Source of the DNA: Lottia gigantea
Taxonomy: Eukaryota; Mollusca; Gastropoda; Lottiidae
Assembly (NCBI RefSeq): GCF_000327385.1
Contig: NW_008710427.1
Span: 314,887-378,886 of the forward strand
Reading direction: 5' to 3'
DNA: 64,000 nt
How positions within the stretch are numbered: the stretch's first letter is position 1; every line of letters starts with the position of its first letter. The notes under the pieces were generated by a model. It saw only the letters and a list, made by a program, of their open reading frames with translations. It made no database searches and had not been told where the DNA came from. Of this stretch, positions 1-12,200 are shown in pieces. The translations under genes were made by a program, and so were the position numbers.

Positions 1-735
1 AGATAGCTTGCCAGGCCAAATGATAACAAAGTAACTAAGTCTTTAGAGGTTTAATATGTGAAACCAATCATCCTATTTTTACTAATTTTAAGCTTTACAG
101 AGATCTCATACCAAGTTTCATCAAGATCATATAAAAAAATGTAGTCTCTATCAGGCCTACAAGCCAAATTAGACGCATTGAATCAAATCAAGAGCAATAA
201 CTCCAAAACCGTTTACCTGATTGTTACGAATTTCAACTTGACTGAGATCTTGTCCATATATACATGCATACCAAGGGCAATAATTCCAAAACCATTCATC
301 TAATTATGACAAAATTCAAATATATATACATACTAAGTTTCATCAATATCGGATAAAATCTGTAGTCTATAGCCTGCCTACCAAGCGAAATCTTACTTAG
401 TCACGGGCAATTACCCTGAAATCGTTCATCCAATTATTACCAACTTCAAACTTGACCGATATCTCATCAATATATTCATGCATACTAAGTTTCATCAAGA
501 TGGTATCAAAATTGTCGCGTTCATTGGGCATACAAGGCAATTTTACTATGTCAAGGGCAATAACTCTGAGACCGATTATCCGATTATTACCAATTTTGAA
601 CTTTACCGAAATCTCATCAATATATACATACATCAAGATCAGATAAAATTGCAGCTTTTATCGTGCATACAAGCCAAATTTAGTCAAGGGCAATAACTCG
701 TTCATAACCGTTCATCCGATAATTACCAATTTCGA
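1..735 (+). repeat. Interspersed repeat, family B, with internal ~165-bp tandem units
   Basis: The window opens on the left-end motif AGATAGCTTGCCAGGC, also seen at 10222, 11013 and, diverged, 63066. Inside, a phrase of about 165 bp (CAAGGGCAATAACTC, then CGTTCATCCGATTATTACC, then CATCAAGAT) recurs about four times. The usual right end (GACGGACGGA run plus hairpin) is not seen, so the copy looks 3'-truncated or diverged. Short open frames here arise from the repeat and are not genes. Oyster 'pearl' elements, as I recall them, have a similar layout with internal core repeats; family membership here is inferred. Confidence 0.7.
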
Positions 736-2990
736 TGTTAAATGACAAAAAGGTCTTCAAAGACTGTTTGATATATCATATTTTATTTAATTTTGTTTTA
801 TAAAGATTTTATGTGGGTCTGAATTTTGTACTTTTCTTTGGAAATAAGACTTTCCTTACTCTTTTAAGAGATTTTAGATTTACCTAAATAGGTTCGTTTT
901 AGGAATTGGGGTTGTAGATCGAACAACATATCCTTAATAACTGGTTGGGTCTCATTTTCTTCTCACTGTATTCCGACCACAACTGAAACAGCTTCCCTTG
1001 GATTGCAGCCTTCAATTTGCCTTTGGATACCATTTTCATCACAAACTTCACATAGTTCTGCCCCTAAAGTCCTTGTTTATTGTTCACACCAATTACTATA
1101 TTTAATCTTTTTAATTAATCCAAATCAACTAATCCCATTGAGAATTCCACATTTTAACAGTTTAACAATGATGTCCGAGTCATAAAACAAGTGGTCCGAG
1201 TTGTTTTTAACTTGGTCCGAGATTTAAAATAAGTGGTCCGAGTTGTCTTTAACATTGGTCCAAGTCTTAAAAAAATGGTCTGAGTTGTCTCTAACATTGG
1301 TCCAAGTCTTAGAACAAGCGGTCAGAGTTGTCTTATAACTTGGTCCGAGTTTTCTTTAACATTGGTCCGAGTCTTAAAACAAGTGGTCCGAATTGTCTTT
1401 AACCTGGTTCGAGTTGTCTTTAACATTGGTCCGAGTCATTGAGTTATAAATAGGTCCGAGATTTAAAACAGGTGGTCGAGTTGTCCTTAACTTTGTCCGA
1501 GTCTGAAAACAAAGATTGGTCCGAGTGATCTGTGGTCCGAGTTGTCTTTGGTCCGAGTTGTCCTGATTCCGCTTTACTCGATTATGTTTAGTTCGTGTCG
1601 GCTCAAACAGTTCTCCGAATACATGAAAATGTAACTTTTCTGGCTTTGCACCTTTGATCTACTCGTATTGAAAATTTGAAAGCAGAAGAAGAGACAATAT
1701 GCTACAAGATTTCTATGCAACAAACTATTGGTTTTATCGGTTTCCGTGCTGATCCTTAATTCGCTTCTTTGTTCGGGTCACCCGGAACATGCGAAATAGA
1801 TACAGTACAAGAGAAAAGGCTGGCACTGCATTCTTCTTTTCATGTATTCCAAGTTATAAATTCATTATGTCTTTGTCAAAACATAATAATTCATTTTTTG
1901 AAGTTGTAATTTTACTACAGTAGTTGATTGAACTCTATGGGCTATTATGAATTTATCTTATAATTTGGCGCTAGGACTCTATTCATATTATATACATAGC
2001 CTACGGTACCTATTCATTATTTATTAATAATAGGCCCAATTATTACGCCATATATTCAAATATAATTATGTTTGTTATGTATTAAAGTAAATGTATGTGA
2101 TAAATACTAAATTAAGGCTTGTTTGTATGTTTACAGAGAGTCATTTTCAGTTCTAAAAGCAGGTCAATTTACATTAATTTTCTAGAAGGGAAGTGTGTCT
2201 ATTTCACATGTAAAATTACTGAACCTTATATTTTATGGACTCAACCACATTCTTAGACAAATGGTATGAAACTGAAAATTCTATTTTGAATATTTATGAA
2301 ATGAGAGGAAATATTCAAAGCTCAATGTAGTCAGAAAGTACCTTAGCTACTTTGGTTTGAATTGTAATTTTTATTACACTAAAGTTCAATAAACTAAGTT
2401 TTATATTTCATACAACACAAGTTTCTATATGATAATATACCAATATTACTAGTCTTGCCTTGCTAAAGATGGGTTCCTATATTTTCATCTGCTAATACTT
2501 ATATGAATAGAAAGTAAATGTCTAATGACTTGGAAAATACCAGTTTGTCTCACATGTCCATAATTAATTCATAATTAGCTAAATCCTAAGAGAATGACCA
2601 GCAGTCCAATGAGTGACCAATCATGAAAGGTCAAAAAGTCTTTTTTTTGTTATCCAGACTGTAGATACATGGACATTTATAATTGGATAAAACTCATAAT
2701 TATATGCAATCAGAACATGATGATATGATTAAGAATACATGATAATTCATTGGAAACTTCAATTAAATAAATAGTTTGCTTAATTTGACACTAAAAAAAA
2801 TAGGGAAACCAATCTTTAAGTTTTTTTTACTCAAAATATCAGCTTTTACTAACAATACTGTTAGAATGACTTTGCGTTGATAAAATACCTACTGTTTTGA
2901 AACTGATATTCCATATCATACAACAATACTGTAAAATTCAATTACTTTGATAAAGGTACAATAGCTTCTTAATTATAACTTGTGTCTTTT
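736..2990. other. Gene-free stretch upstream of PGAP4
   Basis: Apart from the tandem repeat at 1182-1562 no coding exon is evident. The promoter and first non-coding exon of PGAP4 probably lie here, because a splice acceptor (TTTTTAG at 2993-2999) precedes its coding exon. I could not place the transcription start. Confidence 0.5.
1182..1562. repeat. VNTR with TGGTCCGAGT core
   Basis: The phrase TGGTCCGAGTTGTCTTTAAC alternates with TGGTCCGAGTCTTAAAACAA variants more than ten times, with units of roughly 20 to 45 bp. Spacing and sequence vary between units, so it is an old or fast-evolving minisatellite. No long frame runs through it. Confidence 0.85.
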
Positions 2991-3184
2991 ATTTTTAGAT
3001 ACATGAAGTTGATCAAAAATGGCAATGAAATGTATCTGTGGAACAGTGGAAATTTCGATTCAAGTTGGAATGTGTGTTTAGATATCCTTTGAAACGGCCG
3101 ATGATGATATTTGAGTTTGATGAATAAAAATATGTAAATACATACAGATACTGTAAACTTTGTCTTCCAAATACAAAATCAAGT

Positions 3185-4396
3185 ATGTCACTTTCCACAA
3201 AGTCTTCCAGACTATTACGAGGAATTCGCAAATTGCTCCGAAACAAAGATGTGAAGTTTTTTCTTGTGTTATATTCAGTGACATTGATGGTACTGTTAGT
3301 AGTATGTACAACATTCCTTCAACATTCTGTATTCTATATCAAATCCAAAAACAAAGAGTTTGCCAAACAAAAAATGATAAAGGAAAACAATAAAAGGATT
3401 ATTGAAAGTGAAAATATCATCAATAATACTGAAATTAAGCCAGTTTTATCAAATGTAGACATTGCATTAACTATCATATCAGTACCAAGAAACAGACATA
3501 AAATAGAGGATACCTATAGACCGAAATATTTATCTCAAGTTGTTGGTAAACTATTATCTTTACTAAAAACTCAAAATACACTCAAATCATATGCAATATT
3601 TCTATGCAATGTGCATAATGATCCAGATACTTTTGATGAAATCAAGCCTCTTGTGAAAAGGTTTACAACATTTCAAAGATATACAACTAAAACGTATGTT
3701 TCAGATGGTAAATTTGAGAAGGAAAAACAGGACTATGTTTACTGTATGAATGAAACACTGCACAGAAATGTTAGTTATGTATTTTTAATAGAAGATGATG
3801 CTTATCCACATGCTGATCTGTTTTCAGTGTTAGAAGATGTTATAACTAAGCGAATTGAAAATAAGTTTTCCAATCCATGGATACCAAAAAGGAATGTAAC
3901 GTTTATCAAATTTTACCACGTTCCATATGTTTTGGGTTTTTGTAGTTATGAAATAGAACGGGTGCCTGAACTTTTAAGTGTAAGTTTATTTTTTGGAACA
4001 TTACTATGTAAAGTCTATCTCTATTTTGTAAAAAAGAAGCATTTGAAAGTGAGTTATTTATGGATATTATGTATATTATATGCAAGTCTAGTTGCCATGT
4101 GTATCAGTAGACAACATTTATTAGAATTACGAAGACTATCCAAAGAATTTTACCTAGTTACTCCAACTCCTTCTTGTTGTACACCAGCTATGCTTTATAC
4201 ACAGTATGGTGCAAACCTAGTGATAAACAAAATGAGTAAAGCAAGATGTAAAAATGGATATGGAAAAGACTCATTATTAGATGATATTCGTCGTAAAAAT
4301 AGGCTTACAGCATTAATGGTACAACCTAATTTATTTCAACATATTGGTATTTACTCTTCCTTACGTTATAGTGTCAATCTAGATTCTATTCTATGA
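3185..4396 (+). CDS. PGAP4: Post-GPI attachment to proteins factor 4 (GPI-GalNAc transferase)
   Basis: An intact single coding exon of 403 residues, the length I recall for vertebrate PGAP4/TMEM246, which also has a single coding exon. PGAP4 is a Golgi glycosyltransferase that adds GalNAc to the first mannose of GPI anchors. Visible features: an N-terminal membrane anchor (about residues 23-45); a GT-A fold with the DXD-like motif EDD at 203-205; and the family's hallmark membrane hairpin inserted in the catalytic domain (about 262-282 and 289-307). The C-lobe motif QPNLFQHIG (380-388) resembles the MGAT4-like QH(M/I)G signature. Candidate N-glycosylation sites are at 80, 189, 195 and 237. 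A splice acceptor at 2998-2999 implies a spliced 5' UTR; several upstream ATGs precede the chosen start. It is convergent with LMF1. Confidence 0.93.
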   Translation: MSLSTKSSRLLRGIRKLLRNKDVKFFLVLYSVTLMVLLVVCTTFLQHSVFYIKSKNKEFAKQKMIKENNKRIIESENIINNTEIKPVLSNVDIALTIISVPRNRHKIEDTYRPKYLSQVVGKLLSLLKTQNTLKSYAIFLCNVHNDPDTFDEIKPLVKRFTTFQRYTTKTYVSDGKFEKEKQDYVYCMNETLHRNVSYVFLIEDDAYPHADLFSVLEDVITKRIENKFSNPWIPKRNVTFIKFYHVPYVLGFCSYEIERVPELLSVSLFFGTLLCKVYLYFVKKKHLKVSYLWILCILYASLVAMCISRQHLLELRRLSKEFYLVTPTPSCCTPAMLYTQYGANLVINKMSKARCKNGYGKDSLLDDIRRKNRLTALMVQPNLFQHIGIYSSLRYSVNLDSIL

Positions 4397-4639
4397 TGTC
4401 CTACTTTGTCCAAAGCCCAAAGGGTTTCCACAAAAGCTTGCTTTCATCATCCACAAGTTTATTTTGTAGTTGATTATGTCTGAATATCTGTTATGTATTT
4501 GATTGAATTATTGTAAGGTTAGTTTTTTTTTTCTCTTGTCTAGGTAACAAGTGGTTAATACTGAATTTTAACCAGTTTATAAATCACTAATTCAACACTG
4601 CATTCGCCATCAGTGTTATAATTATTAGTGTTGATCAAA

Positions 4640-5000
4640 AATTTGTTGTAATTTAACTCATATGAGCTCTCATCCATATATTATGATCATATCAAGTTTC
4701 TTTAAAAGCCCATCAAAATTGTGCTCTCTATTGTGTCACAAGCTAAATTTGAAGTCAAGGGCAACAACTCAAAAATGTACCAAGTTTCTTCACAATCCAC
4801 TCAAAAGCAAGTCTTCACATGCCAATTTTGATGTATTTTTAACTACGAAACAAATGGTTGCCGTGCACTTTCTTGATACATTTTCAGTATATCAAGGCTG
4901 ATAAAAACTGTAGTCTCTGTTGCGTTCACAAGCCAATTGTAGACTGACGAACGGACAGGGGCGACGACAATATACGACTACATGTGGGTGAATAAAAATG
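4640..5000 (+). repeat. Interspersed repeat, family B, right-end copy
   Basis: It carries the family phrase about an association of 'GTCAAGGGCAACAACTC' and GTAGTCTCTGTTGCG, then ACGAACGGACAGGGGCGACG and a degenerate end (ACATGTGGGTGAATAAA). The left end is not clear. Confidence 0.65.
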
Positions 5001-5846
5001 TTCAAAATTTGATTAAAATTATACTCTAATCAAAATCTTTCTAGTCAATATTGCATGTGCAAGCAATAAAGGGTCAATAAATGGAACATAGGACATTGTT
5101 CTTGTTCAAAATTAATAAAAGACGTATTTATATATTTATTATTGATGTATTATGAGGTATAGGATTATATATTTAATTTTTATATTCAAGATATTATATC
5201 AGGGATTATCATATCATCATGAAAATACATATAAACATTTTATTATCAATTTTTTGTGTTATTATTAATTAATAAATCAAGTGTTGTGTTGTGATAGATA
5301 GTTACTCCTGTATTTGTAGTGGCTGCTCTACTGGCCATTTGATAAAGTTACTTATCACAGGGTAACCTGTGAAGCAGCTGTTATGGAGTGATCAGATACC
5401 TCATATTTCTATATCTCCTACACATCTTATGGTATGGTGTATAACCCTCAGTGTTCGATTGGTTAAGAAATTATCATATTCTTGAAGGTCAAATTTTATT
5501 AAATAGACACCACTATATCTGTCAGAAAAATTATATACCGCGTTTAATCATGTCAAAGTCCACTGTATCATAAACAAATGGTTGAGGAGTAATATATGCC
5601 CACTTTCCTGATACAATTTCAGTTTATCAAGGTAGGTTACTAATCTGTGTCAAATTGTACCAAAAATCTAACTTTTCGAAGACGTTTTTTATTTTAGTCA
5701 CAAAATTTAATAAAATTCAGACATAAACTGTCGCCTCTATTGCATTAACATGCCACATTTAACATAAAATGTATTATTAAAATCAGATGAAATTTTTTTA
5801 GTCTATAGTATTCACATACGCTTTTTTAAAATTTATTATTTTTATT

Positions 5847-6120
5847 ATACGCCCACATCTCTCTATGTGGACGTATTTTGTCGGCACCACTGTCCGTCCG
5901 TCCTTCAACATTTGCTTGTAAACGCTCTAAAAACTATATGTTTTGATGGAATCAAATGAAATTCGGTATGTGTATACATATTCATAAAACAAAGATCAAG
6001 TTCGAATTTGAGCTATTTTCGACCGTTAGAAGCAGAGTTATTGCCCTTGCCCCAAAATCTTGAATATTTACCATCCGCATGCCGTGGTGGGCGTATATGG
6101 CTGTGGTCCACTATCTTATT
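5847..6120 (-). repeat. Interspersed repeat, family C, inverted short copy
   Basis: Reads on the minus strand from AAGATAGTGGACCACAGCC to ATGTGGGCGTATAA, matching the plus-strand copy at 8752-9436 but with one internal unit instead of two. The subterminal hairpin (GCCCACATC / ATGTGG) is preserved. The 61-73-residue open frames inside it are repeat-derived. Confidence 0.8.
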
Positions 6121-6240
6121 CTGTTGGGTTGGAAATAATATAGTGAAAATTGGCTTACTCAAAAATTTTGATATTTTAAAGAGGGCTTTAACTCTAAAAT
6201 GACAAAATCTTACATAAGTATTATATTGTTTCAATGTTAT

Positions 6241-9200
6241 TCATTTACCATCAGGCATTTTCCAATCCATATTTTTCATAAAATCTTTGACAGAATGTAA
6301 AGAAATGGGTTGTAAATAGCTTCCTGTATGTTTTCTTCTCCACCATTTTCCAGCTTTAGCTTCCAGACTTCCAATTTTAACAAATTTATATCTGTAATTT
6401 TCTATTCTTATAAAACTGTAACAAAAGAAAATTGGTTTTTCATCTAAAATGGTTTTGGTGTGTAAATTATGATCAAATGTGGCCTATTGTCTGACTGAAT
6501 CCACTGATTCCATTTACACAAAATACAAAGAGGCTGACATGGGAGTTGTCAATATACACCATACACACAGAGAGATGCATGTGATGTATACAGAGAGATG
6601 TGGTTCATAAAGAGAGATGTCGTATATATAGAGAGATGTGGTTCATACAAACAGATGTAGTGGTTAAATATCAAATAACTTTTTTCAATGATCAATCTCA
6701 ATGATTTGTAAATTCAATCCGAAATTATAAGGTATAAATGAAGATATTTATGAAGAAAAGAAAATATAACTTACTTTGGTGGTTTATCGGGGAAAGGATT
6801 ATAATCTATTAAATTTAATGTATCTTTATCATTTGCCAATAACTTTACCACTAAATGAACTATCCATGGGTTATACTGAAAATTCTAGAAAATTTAAAAA
6901 AAAAAAAAAAAAAAACTTAAACTAATCTTTGGCAGAGTTTATGTGTTTTTTTCTTGTTCCAAAAAAAAACCTTTCTAGTTTCTTGTTACATTTAACAATT
7001 GTTGAATACTTTGCATCAATATAGATGTTATGTATTAGAAACTTTAAGGTTGTCTATTAATACAGAATGAACATACCTTATGAAATGGTACAAACCATAA
7101 CAACCAATCTAAACGATAATGATAAGGGGAAATTAAACAGGGTCTTCTTGTTATATTTCCTGGTTTACATTTAAAATCATATTCTCTCCATTCAGCACTC
7201 GGTGAATATGGGTCTGAACTTGATGTTCCCTCAAATATAACTTCAATTCTTTTCTTAGTTACACTGTCAATAAAAATTCTTATGTTAAAACATCTTTCAT
7301 CTTTGTAAAAATGAATAACGATATTGAATGAAAAGTGTAACTACTATGGTAAGATATGGAAATCTATTGTATGTTGCCTCTTGGTCTAGGGTCCAGACAA
7401 TTAATAAGGGTTGTTTGATATATTTTTTCTAGCTTATTTAGATACCTATTAAGATGTAAGTTGATCAACAGTCATCTAAACTTTTCAACAGTATGTTGTT
7501 AAAAATATATTCTAAATGCAAATGCATTCAATTGAACATCACAGCATTGAAATGTTTAACACTAAAGCGAGGAATACTAATCTAAATGCTTGTTCTTGAA
7601 ATAAAATCTGATTTACCTTCCAAAGGCACCATAGGTATTAACTAATCTGAGAGGCTCAAATGATGTATTCATACGTTGTCTATGTGATATGAGATTCTGT
7701 ACAACAGGTATAGATAGATACACTATTAATACACCTAAACTAATATTAAATACTTTTCTTATATAACACCCTGAAATAATAATAAATATTAAACTATTAA
7801 TACACCTTAACTAATATTAAATACTTTTCTTATATAACACCTTGAAATAAGAATAAATATTAAACTATTAATACACCTAAACTAATATTAAATACTTTTC
7901 TTATATAACACTCAGAAATAATAATAAATATCAAACTATTAATACACCTAAACTAATATTAAATACTTTTCTTATATAACACCTTGAAATAATAATAAAT
8001 ATTAAACTATTAATACATCTAAACTAATATTAAATACTTTTCTTATATAACACCCTGAAATAATAATAAATATTAAACTATTAATACACCTAAACTAATA
8101 TTAAATACTTTTCTTATATAACACCCTGAAATAATAATAAATATTAAACTATTAATACACCTAAACTAATATTACATACTTTTCTTATATAAAACCCTGA
8201 AATAATAATAAAAATTAAACATTTAATACATCTAAACTAATATTAAATACTTTTCTTATATAACACCCTGAAATAATAATAAATATTAAACTATTAATAC
8301 ATCTAAACTAATATTAAATACTTTCTTATATAACACCCTGAAATAATAATAAATATTAAACTATTAATACATCTAAACTAATATTAAATACTTTTCTTAT
8401 ATAACACCCTGAAATAATAATAAATATTAAACTATTAATACACCAAAACTAATATTAAATACTCTTCTTATATAACACCCTGAAATAATAATAAATATTA
8501 AACTATTAATACACCTAAACTAATATTAAATACTTTTCTTATATAACACCTTGAAATAATAATAAATATTAAACTATTAATACACCTAAACTAATATTAA
8601 ATACTTTTCTTATATAACACCTTGAAATAATAATAAATATTAAACTATTAATACACCTAAACTAATATTAAATACTTTTCTTATATAACACCCTGAAATA
8701 ATAATAAATATTAAACTATTAATACACCTAAACTAATATTAAATACTTTTCTTAAAAGATAGTGGCCCACAGCCATATACACCCACCACCACCTATGCGG
8801 ATGGTAAAAACGAAACATCCATTTTAAGTTTCATCAAAATTGGTTGAAAACTAAGAGAGTAATAGCATATTCAAGATTTTGGGGCAAGGGCAATAACTCT
8901 GCTTCTAGCGGTTGAAAATAGCTCAAATTCGAACTTGATCTTCGTTTTATGAATATGTATACACATACCAAATTTCATTTGATTTCATCAAAATATCTAG
9001 TTTTTAGAGTATTTACGAGCAATTGATGTTGATAGAAGCACTTACTGTATAGAGGTTAAAGGGCGATAACTCCTCAAAACTGACATAAGAGGCCTTAATC
9101 TTGAAAAAGCCTTAAATTTAATCAGAGGTAGACTAAACTTTGTCAAAACTTTCCATTTAGGTCCAATAACATCCATTTTAAGTTTCATTGAAATTGGTTG

Positions 9201-12200
9201 AAAACTAAGTGAGTAATAGCATATTCAAGATTTTGGGGCAAGGGCAATAACTCTGCTTCTAACGGTCGCAAACAGCTCAAATTCGTTTTATGAATATGTA
9301 TACACATACCAAATTTCATTTAATTCCATCAAAAAATCTAGTTTTTAGAGCGTTTACAAGCAAATGTTGACGGACGGATGGACAGATAGGGGTGCCGTCA
9401 ATATACGTCCACATAGAGAGATGTGGGCGGTATAAAAACAATAAATATTAAACTATTAGAACACCCTAAAATATAAAAATTACATTTTAAACTAACTATA
9501 AATACAATTTTAACTAATAACATACACTATACTTTACTAAGTCCCTAGAATATATTTAAAACTATTAATACAACTTTAACTAATATTAAATTTTTTTTAA
9601 CAAGAGTTTAACATTGCAGGATAATTTCAAGTTGTCTTATTAGAACCTTAAGGGACATAATTGTTTTAATATCTGCTTTGCCAGATGATAGAAATCAATT
9701 TTTGCTTTTCTGCAGTAATGACATTTAGGTTTGTCGACAGCAAAAATATTAATCTAATGAGGTAAATGTTAACATACCTAAACTGTCCTTAGATCCTTTT
9801 ACTCTTTTCTCCATTTCAATATTAATAACATGTTCTTTGGTTGATTTTGAAAACATCCAAGATAAATTAAGATCATCAAAACAAGCTAAACTTGGTAAAA
9901 TAGTTAACCAATTTAAAAAGCTTAAATTTCCACTTATGATTAAAACAATCTGTAAAAATTAAGTAAAAAAATTGTGTAATGATGCAATGAAACATGACAA
10001 TTTCTGTAAGTATTTATGATAGATAGATAAAACGATTGATACCTGAAATAGTATTTGCAGACACCCTCCAACAATCACCATTCTTCTTGTTAAAAATAAT
10101 AAAAATGGTGCAACTAATTCTATAAAATGATTGGATAGAGTTTCAAATTGGTGAAATATTTCTGGAGATTGATGCATAAAATAACTCATTGGATTTGGTA
10201 CTGGTTGTGTCTAAAATAGAAGATAGCTTGCCAGGCAAGGTAATATACGCCCACTGGCAGCTTTGATTTTAAATAAAAATATTTGACAGTACAGTAACAA
10301 TCACGAGTATGAAATATTCAGCCTTCAGTCATACACTTCTTTTGAACTTTTTAGGGTGATACTGAATAACATTACCAAGTTTTGTCAAAATCTTTTTAAT
10401 AGGGTTCATCCTCAGGTGGTTACAAATAATCATACCAAGTTTCTTCGAAATCAGTCAAGAATAAACTTCTAAAATGTTTACGAGCAATTGTGAACGGATC
10501 AACAAACAGACAGACAGGCAGACATGGGTGACAACAATATAAGCCCCCAATTTCATCTGGGCGTATAAATCTGAGACAATAGTAGATATAAAAAATCAAA
10601 ATAAAGATCTTCATTTCATTCTTTTTTGTGAAATTTCCCTGATTCTATTGTTTTGAAAAAATAATTGGATGACAGCTTACATCGAACTTTACCATAGTGA
10701 AAAGTTCTGAAATAATTTCATTCACAATACAAATTAGCCAAGAATTTAACTAAATATACTGAAGTGATAGAAACAAAGTGACTGGAACAAATAAGGAAAG
10801 ATTAAACCATTAAATCATGAAATAGGAAGAAAAACCCAACAAACCTCATAATGGTAATTCATACAAGTTAAATCTCTCCAACACTGATCACCTCTGATCT
10901 TTATTAATCCCTGAAAATACAATCATACAATTATAATGACAATATGTATTTTTCAAAACCAATTTATACCAATTTTAATGTCATTATTCAATTTTTTCCT
11001 ACTCCTATAAGAAAGATAGCTTACCACGCAAGGTAACATATGCCCACTAGCAACTTTGATTTTAAATAAAAATATTTGGCAGTACAGTAACAATCACCAG
11101 TATGAAATATTCAACCTTCAGACATATACTTCTTTTGAACTTTTTGAGGCGATACTGAATAATATATGTTTCATCAAAATCTGTCAAGAATTGGGCCTTC
11201 TAGAGTGTTTACATGCTACATATTGAATGCATTTTCAAGAACAAGGGCACAATTTTTTTTTTGATTTTTCTGATTTTCCATAGGGTTCATCCTTTGGTGA
11301 CAACAAACACTCACACCAAGTTTCGTCAAAATCTGTCAATAATTGAACCTTCTAGAGCATTTACGAGCTAAAAATTGACCGTGTTTTCAAGGGCAGTAAC
11401 TCATACTAATCATTTTTCGATTATTCTGATTTTCAATAGGGTTCATCCTTGGGTGATTACTAACACTCATACCCAGTTTCTTTGATATCCGTCAAGATTT
11501 GTGCCTTCTGGAGTGTTTACAAGCTAAAAATTGAACGTGTTTTCAAGAACAAGGGCAATAACTCAAATTAAATATATTTAATTTTTCTGATTTCCGATAG
11601 GGTTTATCCTTGGGTGTTAACGAACACTCGCCCCAAGTTTCGTCAAAATCCGTCCAGAATTAGCCTTCTTGAGTGTTTACACGCTAAATTTTAATGCGTT
11701 TTCATGAAGAGTATGAACTCCTACTAATTATTTTTTTATCTTTTTGATTTCAAATGGGGTGCATTCTTGGGTCATAACAAACAAGAATTTTTCTGATTTT
11801 CAATAGGGTTCATCCTTGGGTGTTTACAAACAACCATACCACGTTTTGTCAAAATCAATAAAGAATTGTGCCTTGTAGAGTGTTTACGAGCAATTGTGGA
11901 TGGATGGACGGACAAACAGGGTGACGACAATATACGCCCCCCATTTCATGTGGGCGTATAAAAACACATTAAGAATATAAATAATATGTTTGGACAACAA
12001 AAACACCTTAACAACTAACTTTTTTTATAGTTGGACACAATACCATAATATTTCCTTATTTATTGCACTTATTTTGAGTTATAAAGTAAATACTTACAGC
12101 TCCTAACATAATTCTAAATATTAACCATCTATAACCATAGATTACAACTACTGACGTTGGTGTATGTTTGGGGAATTGTGATAAATTCCATACAGGACAA

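Larger units (their letters stand above)
4397..6240. other. Intergenic region between convergent PGAP4 and LMF1
   Basis: It holds the PGAP4 3' UTR (AATAAA-type signals near 4990 and 5068), a family B repeat (about 4640-5000), a B-like fragment near 5600-5640, and an inverted family C repeat (5847-6120). No coding exon was recognised. Confidence 0.6.

Noticed and set aside
1003-1185. 60-residue plus-strand frame
   Set aside because: No family resemblance or splice context; it runs into the VNTR.
7722-8751. CRISPR-like regular repeat
   Set aside because: Units are contiguous with no unique spacers and derive from an LMF1 exon boundary in an animal genome.
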